Numbered from the stretch's first letter, positions 1 to 8,487 are shown. The stretch: DNA of 64,000 nucleotides from Phaeobacter gallaeciensis (GCF_001678945.1 NZ_CP015124.1:744001-808000); one strand, 5' to 3'. Notes: a model not told the origin generated them from the sequence alone. A program made the numbers and translations.

Positions 1-1943
1 TGCGGCGCCAGCGTCTTGTGACCTGCGGCCTGGCTGGAGATCCCGACCACATGCACATCGTTGTCGATAGCATCCTGTGCGGCCTCATCCGGGGTCTGGA
101 ACAGCGGGCCTACGTCGACATCAAAACCGATATCAGCAAAGGCGGTCGCGATCACCTTGGCGCCGCGGTCGTGACCGTCCTGCCCCATTTTCACCACCAG
201 AAGACGCGGGCGGCGTCCTTCATCTGCAGCGAATTCATCGATCGATTTCTGGATCGCAGCAAAACCTTCGTCGCCTTCGTACGCGGCGCCATACACACCG
301 GCCAGGGTTTTCACCTCGGCGCTGTGACGGCCGAATTCCTTTTCCATCGCCATGCTGATCTCTCCGACCGAAGCCCGGGCGCGGGCAGCTTCGACTGCGG
401 CGGCCAGAAGGTTGCCACCTTCCTTGGCCACGCGGGTGACTTCATCCAAGGCAGCCGTGCAGGCCGCATCGTCGCGGGTGGCGCGGATCTTTTCCAGCCG
501 CGCGATCTGGCTTTCGCGGACCTTGACGTTATCCACGTCCAGAATGTCGATCGGGTCTTCTTTTTCCTTGCGGTACTTGTTGACGCCGACGATCACCTCT
601 TCGCCGCGGTCGATCATCGCCTGGCGACGGGCAGCGCTTTCTTCGATGCGCAGCTTGGGCATGCCAGAGGCGACCGCCTTGGTCATGCCGCCCATTTCCT
701 CGACCTCTTCCATCAGGGCCCAGGCCTTGTCGATCAGCTCATTCGTCAGGCTTTCCACGTAGTAGGAACCGGCCAGCGGGTCGACCACATTGGTGACGCC
801 GGTTTCTTCCTGCAGCACCAGCTGGGTGTTGCGCGCAATGCGGGCCGAGAAATCCGTCGGCAGGGCAATCGCTTCGTCCAGCGCGTTGGTGTGCAGTGAC
901 TGGGTGCCGCCGAGGACAGCCGACATCGCTTCATAGGCGGTGCGGATCACGTTGTTATAGGGATCCTGCTCTTGCAAGCTGACGCCCGAGGTCTGGCAGT
1001 GGGTGCGCAGCATCTTGGAACGATCATTCTTGGCGCCAAAGTCGGTCATCACCCGGTGCCACAGGGTACGTGCGGCCCGGAGTTTAGAGATCTCCATAAA
1101 GAAGTTCATGCCAATGGCAAAGAAGAACGACAGACGGCCCGCGAACTTGTCCACGTCCATGCCGGCCTCGATCGCCGCGCGCACGTATTCGCGCCCATCG
1201 GCCAGCGTATAGGCGAGTTCCTGCACCAGGTTCGCGCCGGCTTCCTGCATGTGGTAGCCGGAGATCGAGATGGAGTTGAATTTCGGCATCTCGTTCGACG
1301 TATATTCGATGATGTCCGAAATGATCCGCATCGAGGGTTCGGGCGGATAAATATAGGTGTTGCGCACCATGAACTCTTTCAGAATGTCGTTCTGAATGGT
1401 GCCCGCCAGCAGGCTCTTGTCGTGGCCCTGCTCTTCACCTGCGACGATGAAGTTCGCCAGGATCGGGATCACCGCGCCGTTCATGGTCATTGACACCGAG
1501 ACCTTGTCGAGCGGGATACCGTCAAAGAGGATTTTCATGTCCTCGACACTGTCGATGGCAACGCCGGCCTTGCCGACATCGCCCACCACGCGGGGGTGGT
1601 CGCTGTCATAACCGCGGTGGGTGGCCAGGTCGAAGGCAACCGAAACGCCCTGCTGACCGGCGGCCAGGTTGCGGCGGTAGAATGCGTTACTTTCTTCGGC
1701 GGTGGAGAATCCGGCGTATTGCCGAATGGTCCAGGGGCGGCCCGCATACATGGTCGCCTTCACGCCGCGCGTGAACGGGCCGAACCCTGGAAGCGTGCCC
1801 ATATGGGGCAGCGCCTTGGTGTCTTCCTCGGTGTAAAGCGGCTTGACGTCGATCCCTTCGAGCGTCTGCCAGGTCAGGTCCTCAAGCGGGCGGCCACGCA
1901 GCTCTTTTTCAGCCAGAGCCCGCCAATCGTCTGTCTTCGTCAT
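1..1943 (-). CDS. mcm: methylmalonyl-CoA mutase, C-terminus cut by window edge
   Basis: Adenosylcobalamin-dependent isomerase converting (R)-methylmalonyl-CoA to succinyl-CoA, the last step of propionyl-CoA assimilation, which also serves the ethylmalonyl-CoA pathway. About 647 codons are present of roughly 710 usual; the 3' end lies off the left edge. The N-terminal TIM-barrel has the family signature [11 protein letters not shown] and the [11 protein letters not shown] stretch. The C-terminal B12-binding domain begins around residue 560 and contains DxHxxG in GQDGHDRG, with the cobalt-ligand His at about residue 591. ATG at 1941-1943 is preceded by AGAGGAAG, a good ribosome binding site. 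The start lies inside the 3' end of the upstream sulfotransferase-like gene (35 bp overlap), so translation is probably coupled. Identification is very secure; the symbol could equally be scpA or bhbA. Confidence 0.97.
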   Translation of the reverse strand, partial: MTKTDDWRALAEKELRGRPLEDLTWQTLEGIDVKPLYTEEDTKALPHMGTLPGFGPFTRGVKATMYAGRPWTIRQYAGFSTAEESNAFYRRNLAAGQQGVSVAFDLATHRGYDSDHPRVVGDVGKAGVAIDSVEDMKILFDGIPLDKVSVSMTMNGAVIPILANFIVAGEEQGHDKSLLAGTIQNDILKEFMVRNTYIYPPEPSMRIISDIIEYTSNEMPKFNSISISGYHMQEAGANLVQELAYTLADGREYVRAAIEAGMDVDKFAGRLSFFFAIGMNFFMEISKLRAARTLWHRVMTDFGAKNDRSKMLRTHCQTSGVSLQEQDPYNNVIRTAYEAMSAVLGGTQSLHTNALDEAIALPTDFSARIARNTQLVLQEETGVTNVVDPLAGSYYVESLTNELIDKAWALMEEVEEMGGMTKAVASGMPKLRIEESAARRQAMIDRGEEVIVGVNKYRKEKEDPIDILDVDNVKVRESQIARLEKIRATRDDAACTAALDEVTRVAKEGGNLLAAAVEAARARASVGEISMAMEKEFGRHSAEVKTLAGVYGAAYEGDEGFAAIQKSIDEFAADEGRRPRLLVVKMGQDGHDRGAKVIATAFADIGFDVDVGPLFQTPDEAAQDAIDNDVHVVGISSQAAGHKTLAP

Positions 1944-2841
1944 GGGGTCTTCCTCTCGTCAAGTCGGTACGGAGCGGGTTTTGTCCCGCCACCTGTTTTT
2001 CCGGGTCATACATTATACGGGCCAGGCCATCGGCGCCCGAGGCCAGCCACATGAGATCATCAGCGTAACGCTCGCGCAGCACCGCGCTTTGCACCTCGTC
2101 CAGGGGGCGCCAGCGACCCTCTCCTTCGGGCAGGCTCCGGGCGGCCGAGGTTGGGATCATGCCGCGCAGCTCTTCCAGCCGCGGGGACGCCGCATGGCGC
2201 ATGCGGGCGTTTTCGCGTGGCGCCTTGCACCCGGTCAGCAGCTCCAGCTGCAACTCAGGGCGGCCCCCAAAGGTTTCAAAGGGCAGCACCCGGATTTCAG
2301 TATCCGGCATGCTACAGGCCATGTCGGTCAGCACATCACGCCAGCTGCGGGTGCTTTCCAGCAGCCGGTTCAGCTGCCCTGTCGCAGGCACCCGATGCCC
2401 GCGCGCCACCGCATAGGTCAGCGCCGAGGTCCAGTAGGCTTCGAGGCTGCGCAGGTTCACCGCCAACACCGACACCCTGCCATCAAAGGCCTCGTTGAAG
2501 CGCGCCAGACGTTCTCCGATCCCGCAGTAGAGCCCGGCAAGGCGCAGGTTTTCCCGCACGCTGCCGATCATGTTCTCGTCGCTGATCAGCAACTGCTCGG
2601 TACCCGCATCGCGGCTCTGGTCCAGACGCATCCGAAGCCGCCCACGCGCCCGTTTGGAGGCCGCCGCAGCGCTGCCCACGGACGGGGTTGGCTGAATGCC
2701 GTGAAACAGCCCGTCCCGGGTCAGATCCGGCCCCCAGACCTCCAGCCGCTGTTCGGCCAGCGTGGCGGCATTGAACCGCAGATAATCCTGAAACGAGGTG
2801 GTGGCGCACCGATGAGCACCGACATGAACAATTACTTGCAT
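1909..2841 (-). CDS. sulfotransferase-like P-loop protein
   Basis: 310 residues. The N-terminus [17 protein letters not shown] resembles the strand-loop-helix that binds 5'-phosphosulfate in roseobacter sulfotransferase-family proteins (HxGxHKTGTTSxQ pattern). The usual Lys of the loop is Arg here and a Cys replaces Gly, so activity is uncertain. The remainder shows no motif I can assign. ATG 2839-2841 is preceded by AAGGACTGGAAAAGCG. It lies directly upstream of mcm and overlaps it by 35 bp, so the two genes must share a transcript. Whether it has any role in the methylmalonyl-CoA pathway is unknown; the position may be only historical. The fold assignment is by pattern recognition and moderately sure. 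Confidence 0.7.
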   Translation of the reverse strand: MQVIVHVGAHRCATTSFQDYLRFNAATLAEQRLEVWGPDLTRDGLFHGIQPTPSVGSAAAASKRARGRLRMRLDQSRDAGTEQLLISDENMIGSVRENLRLAGLYCGIGERLARFNEAFDGRVSVLAVNLRSLEAYWTSALTYAVARGHRVPATGQLNRLLESTRSWRDVLTDMACSMPDTEIRVLPFETFGGRPELQLELLTGCKAPRENARMRHAASPRLEELRGMIPTSAARSLPEGEGRWRPLDEVQSAVLRERYADDLMWLASGADGLARIMYDPEKQVAGQNPLRTDLTRGRPHDEDRRLAGSG

Positions 2842-3020
2842 CGCTTTTCCAGTCCTTTGGACGGGGTCCGTTTTTGCGGACCATCAGAGGGAGACGGACG
2901 GATCATGCCCTCTTCACCCTCTCAAAGCGGTTAATGTCCTCTGAATTTTTTTCGGCTCGAACACATTCGGCCATCGCATTCGCACTGGCGCGGCATATAT
3001 TGACAGCAACAGGAGAGATC

Positions 3021-3479
3021 ATGAAACCAATCCTAGCCCTTGTTCTGACAGCTTTTCTTCCCTGCGCCACCATTGCAGCCGGTGCCAGCGCCGAGGAAGC
3101 AACCACCGCCGATACCACAGGGTGGATCGAACCGGAGTACAAAGGCGATCTGAGCGATTTCCTGTGGCACAAACGGCCCGTTGTGGTCTTTGCCGACAGC
3201 CCCGAGGATCCGCGATTCCATGACCAGATGGAACGGCTGGCAAAACGTGCGGCGGATTTGCTGGACCGGGACGTGGTTGTTCTGACCGACACCGATCCCA
3301 GCGCGCGGTCCGATCTGCGCAAGAAACTGCGCCCGCGCGGCTTTATGCTGGTGCTGGTGGGCAAAGACGGCGGTGTGAAACTGCGAAAACCGCATCCCTG
3401 GACAGTGCGGGAACTGACCCGGACCATCGACAAATTCCCATCGCGCCTGCGCGAGGTCGAAGAACGCCGCGGCAGCTGA
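3021..3479 (+). CDS. DUF4174 family exported protein
   Basis: 152 residues with a cleavable-looking signal peptide (about residues 1-24, ending ...AAGASAEE). The mature part contains the DUF4174 pattern: a WHKRPVVVFADSPEDPRF strand, a following Q/ERLAKRAADLLDRDVVVLTD segment and a C-terminal LVGKDGGVKLR hairpin, all reminiscent of a thioredoxin-like fold without a CxxC. Function unknown. I chose ATG 3021 rather than the upstream in-frame start at 2874 because AGGAGAG sits 4 bases before it and the signal peptide then begins at Met. It is divergent from the sulfotransferase-like gene and convergent with the lipoprotein at 3484 (4 bp apart). Confidence 0.75.
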   Translation: MKPILALVLTAFLPCATIAAGASAEEATTADTTGWIEPEYKGDLSDFLWHKRPVVVFADSPEDPRFHDQMERLAKRAADLLDRDVVVLTDTDPSARSDLRKKLRPRGFMLVLVGKDGGVKLRKPHPWTVRELTRTIDKFPSRLREVEERRGS

Positions 3480-3483
3480 GGCG

Positions 3484-3984
3484 TCAGCCGCTGCCGCGCA
3501 CGTAGATCAGCGCCCCAGCCTGCCGGTCGAGCACGATCATCGCATCGCCATCCGGCACGAAAATCAGCTGCGAAGTCGGGTTCATGATGGCCTGATAATA
3601 GACGCCCTTGACCAGTTCGGTCATGCAGTGTGCCCCAGCCAAACCGGAGTTCAGCACGCTGATCCCCTGCGGCAGATCGCGAGACATGATTTCCTCGGTC
3701 AGCGCGTTGGGTGTTTTGCCCCGAACATCGAAATAGACCGGTTTGCCTGCCGAGAGCATATTCATGCCCGTCGCCATCGACCGTGCCCGGGACACCAACG
3801 AGCTGATGCGCGGGCTTTCGATGTAGAAGACCGCCGCAGTGCAACTGCTTGAGGATTCGAAGAAATAGGTCTCGCCCAGCTTGACCCAGGGCGCGATCTG
3901 AGCGCGCACTTCCTCTTCCTTGTCCAGCGCACAGGCCGCCAGCACCAAAAGGCCCGACAGCAGACTGACAGCAATGCGGATCAT
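3484..3984 (-). CDS. hypothetical lipoprotein
   Basis: 166 residues. Signal peptide with lipobox LAAC, acylated Cys at position 18, then a charged linker DKEEE. The mature domain has three further cysteines (SSSSC, GAHCM and nearby) and a conserved-looking C-terminus LIFVPDGDAMIVLDRQAG. I do not recognise a family. It is transcribed on its own, after the pccA terminator and convergent to the DUF4174 gene, so it is probably not part of the pcc transcript. Presumed attached to the inner leaflet of the outer membrane or the outer face of the inner membrane. Confidence 0.7.
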   Translation of the reverse strand: MIRIAVSLLSGLLVLAACALDKEEEVRAQIAPWVKLGETYFFESSSSCTAAVFYIESPRISSLVSRARSMATGMNMLSAGKPVYFDVRGKTPNALTEEIMSRDLPQGISVLNSGLAGAHCMTELVKGVYYQAIMNPTSQLIFVPDGDAMIVLDRQAGALIYVRGSG

Positions 3985-4142
3985 GTGGCGCCTCCGGAAA
4001 CCCTTGATACCTCTCGCGTGCGGGCTGGACGCGGCACGAAACCGCCCCCACCATGCAGGAGCGGTCGCGGGCCCATCGCCCCGTCCGGATCAATCTGCCA
4101 GCCAATTCTGAAGAATTCGTGCATGGGTTGTCATACCCGGCA

Positions 4143-4178
4143 TAAAAAAGGGCAGCCCCGGCCTCAGGGCGATGCCCT
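4143..4178 (-). terminator. Rho-independent terminator after pccA
   Basis: Read on the minus strand: AGGGCA-TC-GCCC-loop-GGGC-TGCCCT followed by six T (plus-strand A run 4144-4149). It lies about 80 bp past the pccA stop codon and ends the transcript before the lipoprotein gene. The rest of 3985-4256 holds no gene that I can see, only this terminator and presumably the lipoprotein promoter. Confidence 0.8.
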
Positions 4179-4256
4179 GTCCGGCCTCGCAGGCGGACTC
4201 GCGCGGCAGATCGCCCCGCAAAACCTCCGGCAAGTATGGCTGCCCCCTGCTGCACC

Positions 4257-6302
4257 TTATTCGAACTCCATGATGACATCGTCCACGGCGAGGCTGTCAC
4301 CGGCGCTTGCGTTGACCTTGGACACAATCCCCTTGCGTTCGGCGCGCAGGATGTTTTCCATTTTCATCGCTTCAACGGTGCAAAGCGGCTGGCCTTCCTG
4401 CACTTCCTGGCCAACCTCGACATCGACCTTCACGATCAGGCCAGGCATCGGGCAGAGCAGCATCTTGGAGGTGTCCGGCGGCAGCTTCTCGGGCATCAGG
4501 CGCGCGAGTTCCGCCTGACGCGGCGTGCGCACGTGCACCTTCAGATCGGCGCCGCGGCTGCGGATGCGGAAGCCGCCAGAGATCTTGCCAACCTTCAGAA
4601 CCAGTCCGCTGTCATCCGTAGAAACCCGCGCCAGCTGATCGCCCGGCGTCCAGTCCGAAGCCACCCGGACCGTTTCCCCGTCGGCAAAGCGCACGGTGGA
4701 GCCGGAGGGATCTGCCTCGATTGTCACATCGAAGGACTGGCCCTGAAGCGTCACAACCCAATCGGTTCCCACCTTGCGTTCGTGGTTGTCCATACGGCCC
4801 GACACACGAGTGCGGCGGATTTCGGCGACGCGGTGCATGGCTGCGGTGGCAGCTGCGATGCGGCGCAGCTCTGCCTCGGGCAGTTCGACGCCTTCAAACC
4901 CGTCCGGGTACTCTTCGGCGATAAAGGCGGTGGTCATGTCGCCGCTGACGAATTTCGGATGATCCATCACAGCCGACAGGAACGGCAGGTTGTGACCGAT
5001 GCCCTCAACCTCGAACCCGTCCAGCGCATCACGCATGGCGGCAATCGCTGCCTCACGGGTCGGTGCCCAGGTGCAAAGCTTAGCGATCATCGGATCGTAA
5101 TACATCGAGATCTCGCCGCCCTCGTAGACGCCGGTGTCATTGCGCACTGCGACGGTGCCTTCGGGCGCTTCGCCCTGCCATTTGCCGTTTTCCAGCAGCG
5201 GGCCAGAAGCTTGCTCTGCCGGGGGACGATAACGGGTCAGACGACCGATGGAGGGCAGGAAGTTGCGATAGGGATCTTCGGCGTAAAGGCGGTTTTCAAT
5301 CGCCCAGCCCGTCAGTTTCACATCATCCTGAGTAATGCTGAGCGGCTCACCACCGGCGACACGGATCATCTGCTCGACCAGATCGACACCGGTGATCAGC
5401 TCGGTCACAGGGTGTTCCACCTGCAGGCGGGTGTTCATTTCCAGGAAGTAGAAGTTCTTGTCGCCATCAACGATGAATTCCACCGTACCAGCAGAGGCAT
5501 AGCCCACCGCCTTGGCCAGGGCAACGGCCTGCTCACCCATCGCCTTGCGGGTGGCTTCATCAAGGAAAGGCGACGGCGCTTCTTCGACAACTTTTTGGTT
5601 GCGGCGCTGGATCGAGCATTCGCGCTCCCCCAGATAGATGCCGTTGCCGTGGGTGTCGCAGAGCACCTGAATTTCGATGTGGCGCGGCTGTGTGACGAAT
5701 TTCTCGATAAAGATCCGGTCATCGCCAAAAGAGTTCGCCGCCTCGTTCTTGGAGGACTGGAAACCTTCGCGGGCCTCTTCGTCGTTCCAGGCGATCCGCA
5801 TCCCCTTGCCGCCGCCGCCGGCAGAGGCCTTGATCATCACCGGGTAGCCGATCTCGTTCGAGATCTTCACCGCCTCATCGGCGTCCTCGATGAGGCCCAT
5901 GTAGCCGGGAACCGTGCTGACGTTTGCCTCCTGAGCAATCTTCTTGGAGGTGATCTTGTCACCCATGCTTTCGATGGCCCCTACGGGAGGGCCGACAAAG
6001 GCCACGCCCTCGGCGGCCAGCGCCTCGGCGAATTTGGAGTTTTCAGACAAGAAGCCATAACCCGGATGCACCGCTTGGGCGCCGCTCTGACGGATGGCGT
6101 CCATGACCTTGTCGATCACGATATAGGACTGGTTCGCGGGCGGCGGGCCGATGTGCACGGCCTCATCCGCCATCTGAACATGCAGCGCCTGCTTGTCCGC
6201 ATCAGAATAGATGGCAACGGTCTTGATGCCCATTTTGCGCGCCGTCTTGATGACGCGGCAGGCGATCTCGCCCCGGTTGGCGATCAGGATCTTATCAAAC
6301 AT
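4257..6302 (-). CDS. pccA: propionyl-CoA carboxylase, biotin-carrying alpha subunit
   Basis: 681 residues. Carries out ATP-dependent carboxylation of biotin and supplies it to PccB, making (S)-methylmalonyl-CoA from propionyl-CoA. Domain order: biotin carboxylase N-domain (FDKILIANRGEIACR), ATP-grasp with the glycine-rich loop IKASAGGGGKGMR around residue 160, biotin carboxylase C-domain, a BT linker domain, and a C-terminal biotinyl domain with EAMKMEN, biotinylated Lys at about residue 647, 35 residues from the end as usual. The start at 6302 matches the conserved MFDKILIANRGEI opening; an in-frame extension to 6398 has no family support. It is separated from pccB by about 2.6 kb of small genes, a split known in roseobacters. 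It has a structured GC-rich leader. Confidence 0.97.
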   Translation of the reverse strand: MFDKILIANRGEIACRVIKTARKMGIKTVAIYSDADKQALHVQMADEAVHIGPPPANQSYIVIDKVMDAIRQSGAQAVHPGYGFLSENSKFAEALAAEGVAFVGPPVGAIESMGDKITSKKIAQEANVSTVPGYMGLIEDADEAVKISNEIGYPVMIKASAGGGGKGMRIAWNDEEAREGFQSSKNEAANSFGDDRIFIEKFVTQPRHIEIQVLCDTHGNGIYLGERECSIQRRNQKVVEEAPSPFLDEATRKAMGEQAVALAKAVGYASAGTVEFIVDGDKNFYFLEMNTRLQVEHPVTELITGVDLVEQMIRVAGGEPLSITQDDVKLTGWAIENRLYAEDPYRNFLPSIGRLTRYRPPAEQASGPLLENGKWQGEAPEGTVAVRNDTGVYEGGEISMYYDPMIAKLCTWAPTREAAIAAMRDALDGFEVEGIGHNLPFLSAVMDHPKFVSGDMTTAFIAEEYPDGFEGVELPEAELRRIAAATAAMHRVAEIRRTRVSGRMDNHERKVGTDWVVTLQGQSFDVTIEADPSGSTVRFADGETVRVASDWTPGDQLARVSTDDSGLVLKVGKISGGFRIRSRGADLKVHVRTPRQAELARLMPEKLPPDTSKMLLCPMPGLIVKVDVEVGQEVQEGQPLCTVEAMKMENILRAERKGIVSKVNASAGDSLAVDDVIMEFE

Positions 6303-6341
6303 TGGCAGTCCCTTGTTCTCTTTTGAGCCGGAATGCAGAAC

Positions 6342-6406
6342 GCCGCCCCCGGGACGTACCCGGGCGCGGCATCTGCGCGGTGGTTGAACCGGCCTCAAGG
6401 GGCCGG
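6342..6406 (-). promoter_or_regulatory. two tandem GC-rich hairpins in the pccA leader
   Basis: Between the small lipoprotein gene and pccA. Arm pair 6342-6353/6359-6370 reads GCCGC-c-CCCGGG / CCCGGG-c-GCGGC around a 5-base loop; arm pair 6389-6394/6401-6406 is CCGGCC / GGCCGG around TCAAGG. Neither is followed by a T run, so they look like RNA processing or stability elements rather than terminators. Seen directly; function inferred. Confidence 0.5.
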
Positions 6407-6436
6407 AATGTCAGGGCAAGGGCCGCGGCGATGCGA

Positions 6437-6640
6437 TCAGCATTTGCCAGGGTTTTCCTTGCAGTAGATGAGATTTGCAGCTGTGCCGACAGCGGCGCCG
6501 GTGACCGGGTTGCCGTCGAGCAAAAGCGAGCCGAGCGCGCCTGCGCTGGCGCCATAGACGACCTGCTCGCCGGTTGACTGCCCACAGGCCGCCAATCCGC
6601 CGCACAGGGCCAGGAGCGAGAGTATCCGTGTTGCCTGCAT
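6437..6640 (-). CDS. small glycine-rich lipoprotein
   Basis: 67 residues. Signal peptide with lipobox LAAC, Cys19, then a short mature part rich in Gly/Ala (ASAGALGSLL, NPVTGAAVGTAANL) that resembles a glycine-zipper motif, ending in a YCKENPGKC tail with two Cys. Roseobacters carry such short lipoproteins in several loci. ATG 6638-6640 opens the signal peptide; longer in-frame starts would bury it. It lies upstream of pccA in the same direction, 134 bp away, and downstream of a strong terminator, so it may have its own promoter and may be cotranscribed with pccA. Function unknown. Confidence 0.7.
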   Translation of the reverse strand: MQATRILSLLALCGGLAACGQSTGEQVVYGASAGALGSLLLDGNPVTGAAVGTAANLIYCKENPGKC

Positions 6641-7139
6641 TGCCGTTTTCCTTTTCTGACCGAATTTATCTGGCCAGAAAAGATTGCAGGACGCCCAACG
6701 AGCCGCAACGCGCGGGGCCTCTGGGTGCCGGAATGAGCGATGGACCGCCCGCTTTCCCGCAGCCTGTGGCGGGGTTCCGCGCACTGGATGCACTCAAGGA
6801 ACGGGCAAATGTTGCGGCGCAAAAAAAGAGGCAGGCCGCGGATGGGGGCGCGGTCCTGCCCATCCAAGTCAAGGGACTGGAACAGATGCGTGACAGCGCG
6901 AGCATTCCGTACTGTCACATCCAGAATGCAGCTATTGGCAGGGGTGGAAAGCCCGGTGTTCTGCAACGCCACTGACTGCGCAGCTTCCCGCTGAAAGGCG
7001 CGCCCCATGTGCGAATTCACGCCGACGCAGCGCACAGAATCCCGGCATTGGCCGCCAAACAGGCGGGCGGACGGACCACCAGTCACCGGGCCTGACGCGC
7101 AGTTGCGCAGCGCCGTGATATGGCAGCCCGCCAGAGCCA
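6641..7139. other. about 500 bp without a convincing gene
   Basis: Contains the minus-strand terminator at 6821-6860. Open frames on both strands here have no family resemblance, no good ribosome binding sites, and one of them reads through the terminator. 6861-7139 is therefore either a long 3' untranslated region of the gene ending at 7140 or holds a small RNA. 6641-6820 probably has the promoter for the small lipoprotein and pccA. Confidence 0.5.
6821..6860 (-). terminator. strong Rho-independent terminator
   Basis: Minus-strand reading: GGCAGG-A-CCGCG, eight-base loop, CGCGG-CCTGCC, then TCTTTTTTT (plus-strand A run 6821-6827). An eleven-pair stem with one bulge. It ends transcription coming from the small-gene run downstream of pccB, about 280 bp beyond the last recognised stop codon (7140). 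Confidence 0.85.
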
Positions 7140-7496
7140 TCAGTCTGCGGTCCCGTCAAAGGCTTCAGGGAAGGACAAACGCGCGACATCCACATCGATG
7201 ACAAGCAGCGCCTCGTAATCTTCGGGATCAAAGGGCTCTTCGGCAGCCACGACTTCGCGCCCGAACAGCCAGCTCAGCCGCCCGGCATCAAGGTTGCCCC
7301 GTTCGAAAGGCTGGTCGCCAAAATTCTCCCACAGCGCCCGCATAAAGGCTGCATCGGCCCTGCGGTCCGGCGGACGCCGGTCGCGGAACCGCTCACGCTG
7401 AGTGATCGGCGTGACCCCTTTGGGGTTTGGACGACGAATGGTGAACTGGAAATCGGTACCCGGAAGACGGCCGGGAAACCCGCGGTGTTTCAGCAT
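7140..7496 (-). CDS. conserved hypothetical protein of the pcc locus
   Basis: 118 residues, Arg-rich N-terminal half (FRDRRPPDRRADAAFMRALWENFGDQPFERG) and an acidic C-terminal half (FDPEDYEALLVIDVDVARL). No signal peptide or membrane segment, so cytoplasmic. ATG 7494-7496 is preceded by GGAGG with a 7-base spacer, which settles the start against a longer frame from 7544. I do not recognise a family. It is one of several short genes between pccB and pccA; co-location is all that links it to propionyl-CoA metabolism. Confidence 0.65.
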   Translation of the reverse strand: MLKHRGFPGRLPGTDFQFTIRRPNPKGVTPITQRERFRDRRPPDRRADAAFMRALWENFGDQPFERGNLDAGRLSWLFGREVVAAEEPFDPEDYEALLVIDVDVARLSFPEAFDGTAD

Positions 7497-7532
7497 GGTG
7501 ATGCCTCCAGTCCGGCACCCCGCGCGGCGACT

Positions 7533-7557
7533 GGGGCCGGCCACAGGGCCGGACCCC
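7533..7557 (-). promoter_or_regulatory. intercistronic GC-rich hairpin
   Basis: GGGG-CCGGCC-ACAG-GGCCGG-A-CCCC on the plus strand: ten pairs with one bulged base, between the small lipoprotein stop (7566) and the next gene's ribosome binding site. No T run follows. The same CCGGCC/GGCCGG core recurs in the pccA leader at 6389-6406. Confidence 0.45.
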
Positions 7558-7565
7558 TGACGATG

Positions 7566-7706
7566 TTACTTGTATTTGCCGGTATAGGTCGGTTCGACCG
7601 AGATGGGCTCGGGCTCAACCACGACAAATTCTTCTTCTTTTGAGCCGCATGCAGCGACGGTCGCCAGCAAACCTGCCAGCGTGAAAAGCTTGATGCTCTT
7701 GGACAT
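7566..7706 (-). CDS. 46-residue lipoprotein
   Basis: MSKSIKLFTLAGLLATVAAC: a short positively charged start, hydrophobic core and lipobox VAAC with Cys20. The mature part is only about 26 residues, acidic then proline-containing (EEEFVVVEPEPISVEPTYTG). Such minimal lipoproteins are common beside metabolic genes in roseobacters; no function is known. ATG 7704-7706 follows the AGGAGACAG sequence at 7707-7715. It is 70 bp upstream of the 118-residue gene in the same direction, with a GC hairpin between them, and downstream of the DUF6497-like gene. Confidence 0.7.
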   Translation of the reverse strand: MSKSIKLFTLAGLLATVAACGSKEEEFVVVEPEPISVEPTYTGKYK

Positions 7707-7920
7707 TTCTGTCTCCTGATTATTGTCCTGAAACCTGCAAGAGGGTTCACCTCTGCAGGGGTCGACCTCAATGTGCGGGCAGCATTTGCACTGCCCGGCC
7801 ACATGATAGCCGACCGACGGACCTTTTCACATCGAAAACACGCAGAGCGATAGCTTTGTGATCGCAAAGCCGCAGGCAAAGGTGCACTGCAGCAAGGGGG
7901 CGCAAGATCTTGTAGATACA

Positions 7921-8430
7921 TCAGAAACCCTCCCAGATGCAGGTGTCGCCACTCGGACGATAGGCTTCGAAATACTGGGTGGCGGCGGGATCCTGCGCAC
8001 CAAAGGGCACAGCGCGATCGGCAAATGAGATGACGATACGTTCCGGCTGCAGCGCGTGTTCCTGCATATAGGAGAGCGCCAACTCCTGGCACAGGTGATC
8101 CATATCGGCCATCGCCTGATCATGGGTGGCTGTGCCGCCATTGCGGGAAATCTGCGGCGCCACGAAACGCAAGCGCAGCCACAGTGCACCAGGATCACGA
8201 TCCAGCAGCACTTCAGACAGGATGACCGGCTGACCAGAAGGTACGGAAATGGGCGCCACTCCGGCCTCACCTGCCGAAGCGGCAGACGCTGCGAGCATAT
8301 TCAGGAAACCAGAAACGACGGCCACAAAATATCCGCAGCCCCGACCCCAAAAACGATGGGCTCCTCCTGCCGGGGCTGCAGGCGCTGCGCACGCGGCGCG
8401 CGCTGTCCTTATGCCGATGAGGCGGATCAT
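7921..8430 (-). CDS. DUF6497-like exported protein
   Basis: 169 residues. After an Arg/Ala-rich N-terminus there is a hydrophobic segment (FVAVVSGFLNMLAASAASA) ending in a plausible signal-peptidase site. The mature part contains PSGQPVILSEVLLD near its start, a WLRLRFVAP strand, MDHLCQELAL and a C-terminal SGDTCIWEGF; the two Cys may pair. It resembles roseobacter DUF6497 proteins, which have no assigned role. The true start is uncertain because the first 25 residues make a long n-region. A GCAAA-N4-TTTGC operator-like site lies 44 bp upstream, suggesting it heads a separate PccR-regulated transcript. Confidence 0.65.
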   Translation of the reverse strand: MIRLIGIRTARAACAAPAAPAGGAHRFWGRGCGYFVAVVSGFLNMLAASAASAGEAGVAPISVPSGQPVILSEVLLDRDPGALWLRLRFVAPQISRNGGTATHDQAMADMDHLCQELALSYMQEHALQPERIVISFADRAVPFGAQDPAATQYFEAYRPSGDTCIWEGF

Positions 8431-8473
8431 GGGGCCGATTCGCCCTCTGTGTCAAACGTTGTTACAAATTTGT

Positions 8474-8487
8474 GCAAAATGATTTGC
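8474..8487. promoter_or_regulatory. candidate PccR/ScfR operator
   Basis: GCAAA-ATGA-TTTGC, the exact centre of the TTTGCAAA-N4-TTTGCAAA motif that I recall being reported for PccR of Rhodobacter sphaeroides; the outer TTT and AAA are only partly kept. It sits 44 bp before the DUF6497-like gene on the minus strand. Motif seen; binding inferred. Confidence 0.5.

Noticed and set aside
2865-2882. GGTCCG-TTTTTG-CGGACC hairpin before the sulfotransferase-like gene
   Set aside because: Six-base arms with the T run in the loop, not after the stem; no convincing terminator or operator role.
2903-4327. A 474-residue minus-strand frame spanning the DUF4174 and lipoprotein genes
   Set aside because: It crosses two better-supported genes and the pccA terminator; Arg-rich with no family pattern.
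4236-6326. A 696-residue open frame on the plus strand opposite pccA
   Set aside because: It is the antisense shadow of a highly conserved gene in GC-rich DNA; its residue composition (His/Arg/Asp-rich) is typical of such shadows and it has no ribosome binding site.
6574-6975. A 133-residue plus-strand frame in the pccA upstream gap
   Set aside because: No ribosome binding site or motif; crosses the terminator at 6821-6860 on the other strand. Could hide a decayed gene but nothing supports it.
6295-7140. A 281-residue minus-strand frame starting at the stop of the 118-residue gene
   Set aside because: It reads through a strong terminator and the start of pccA and overlaps the small lipoprotein in another frame.
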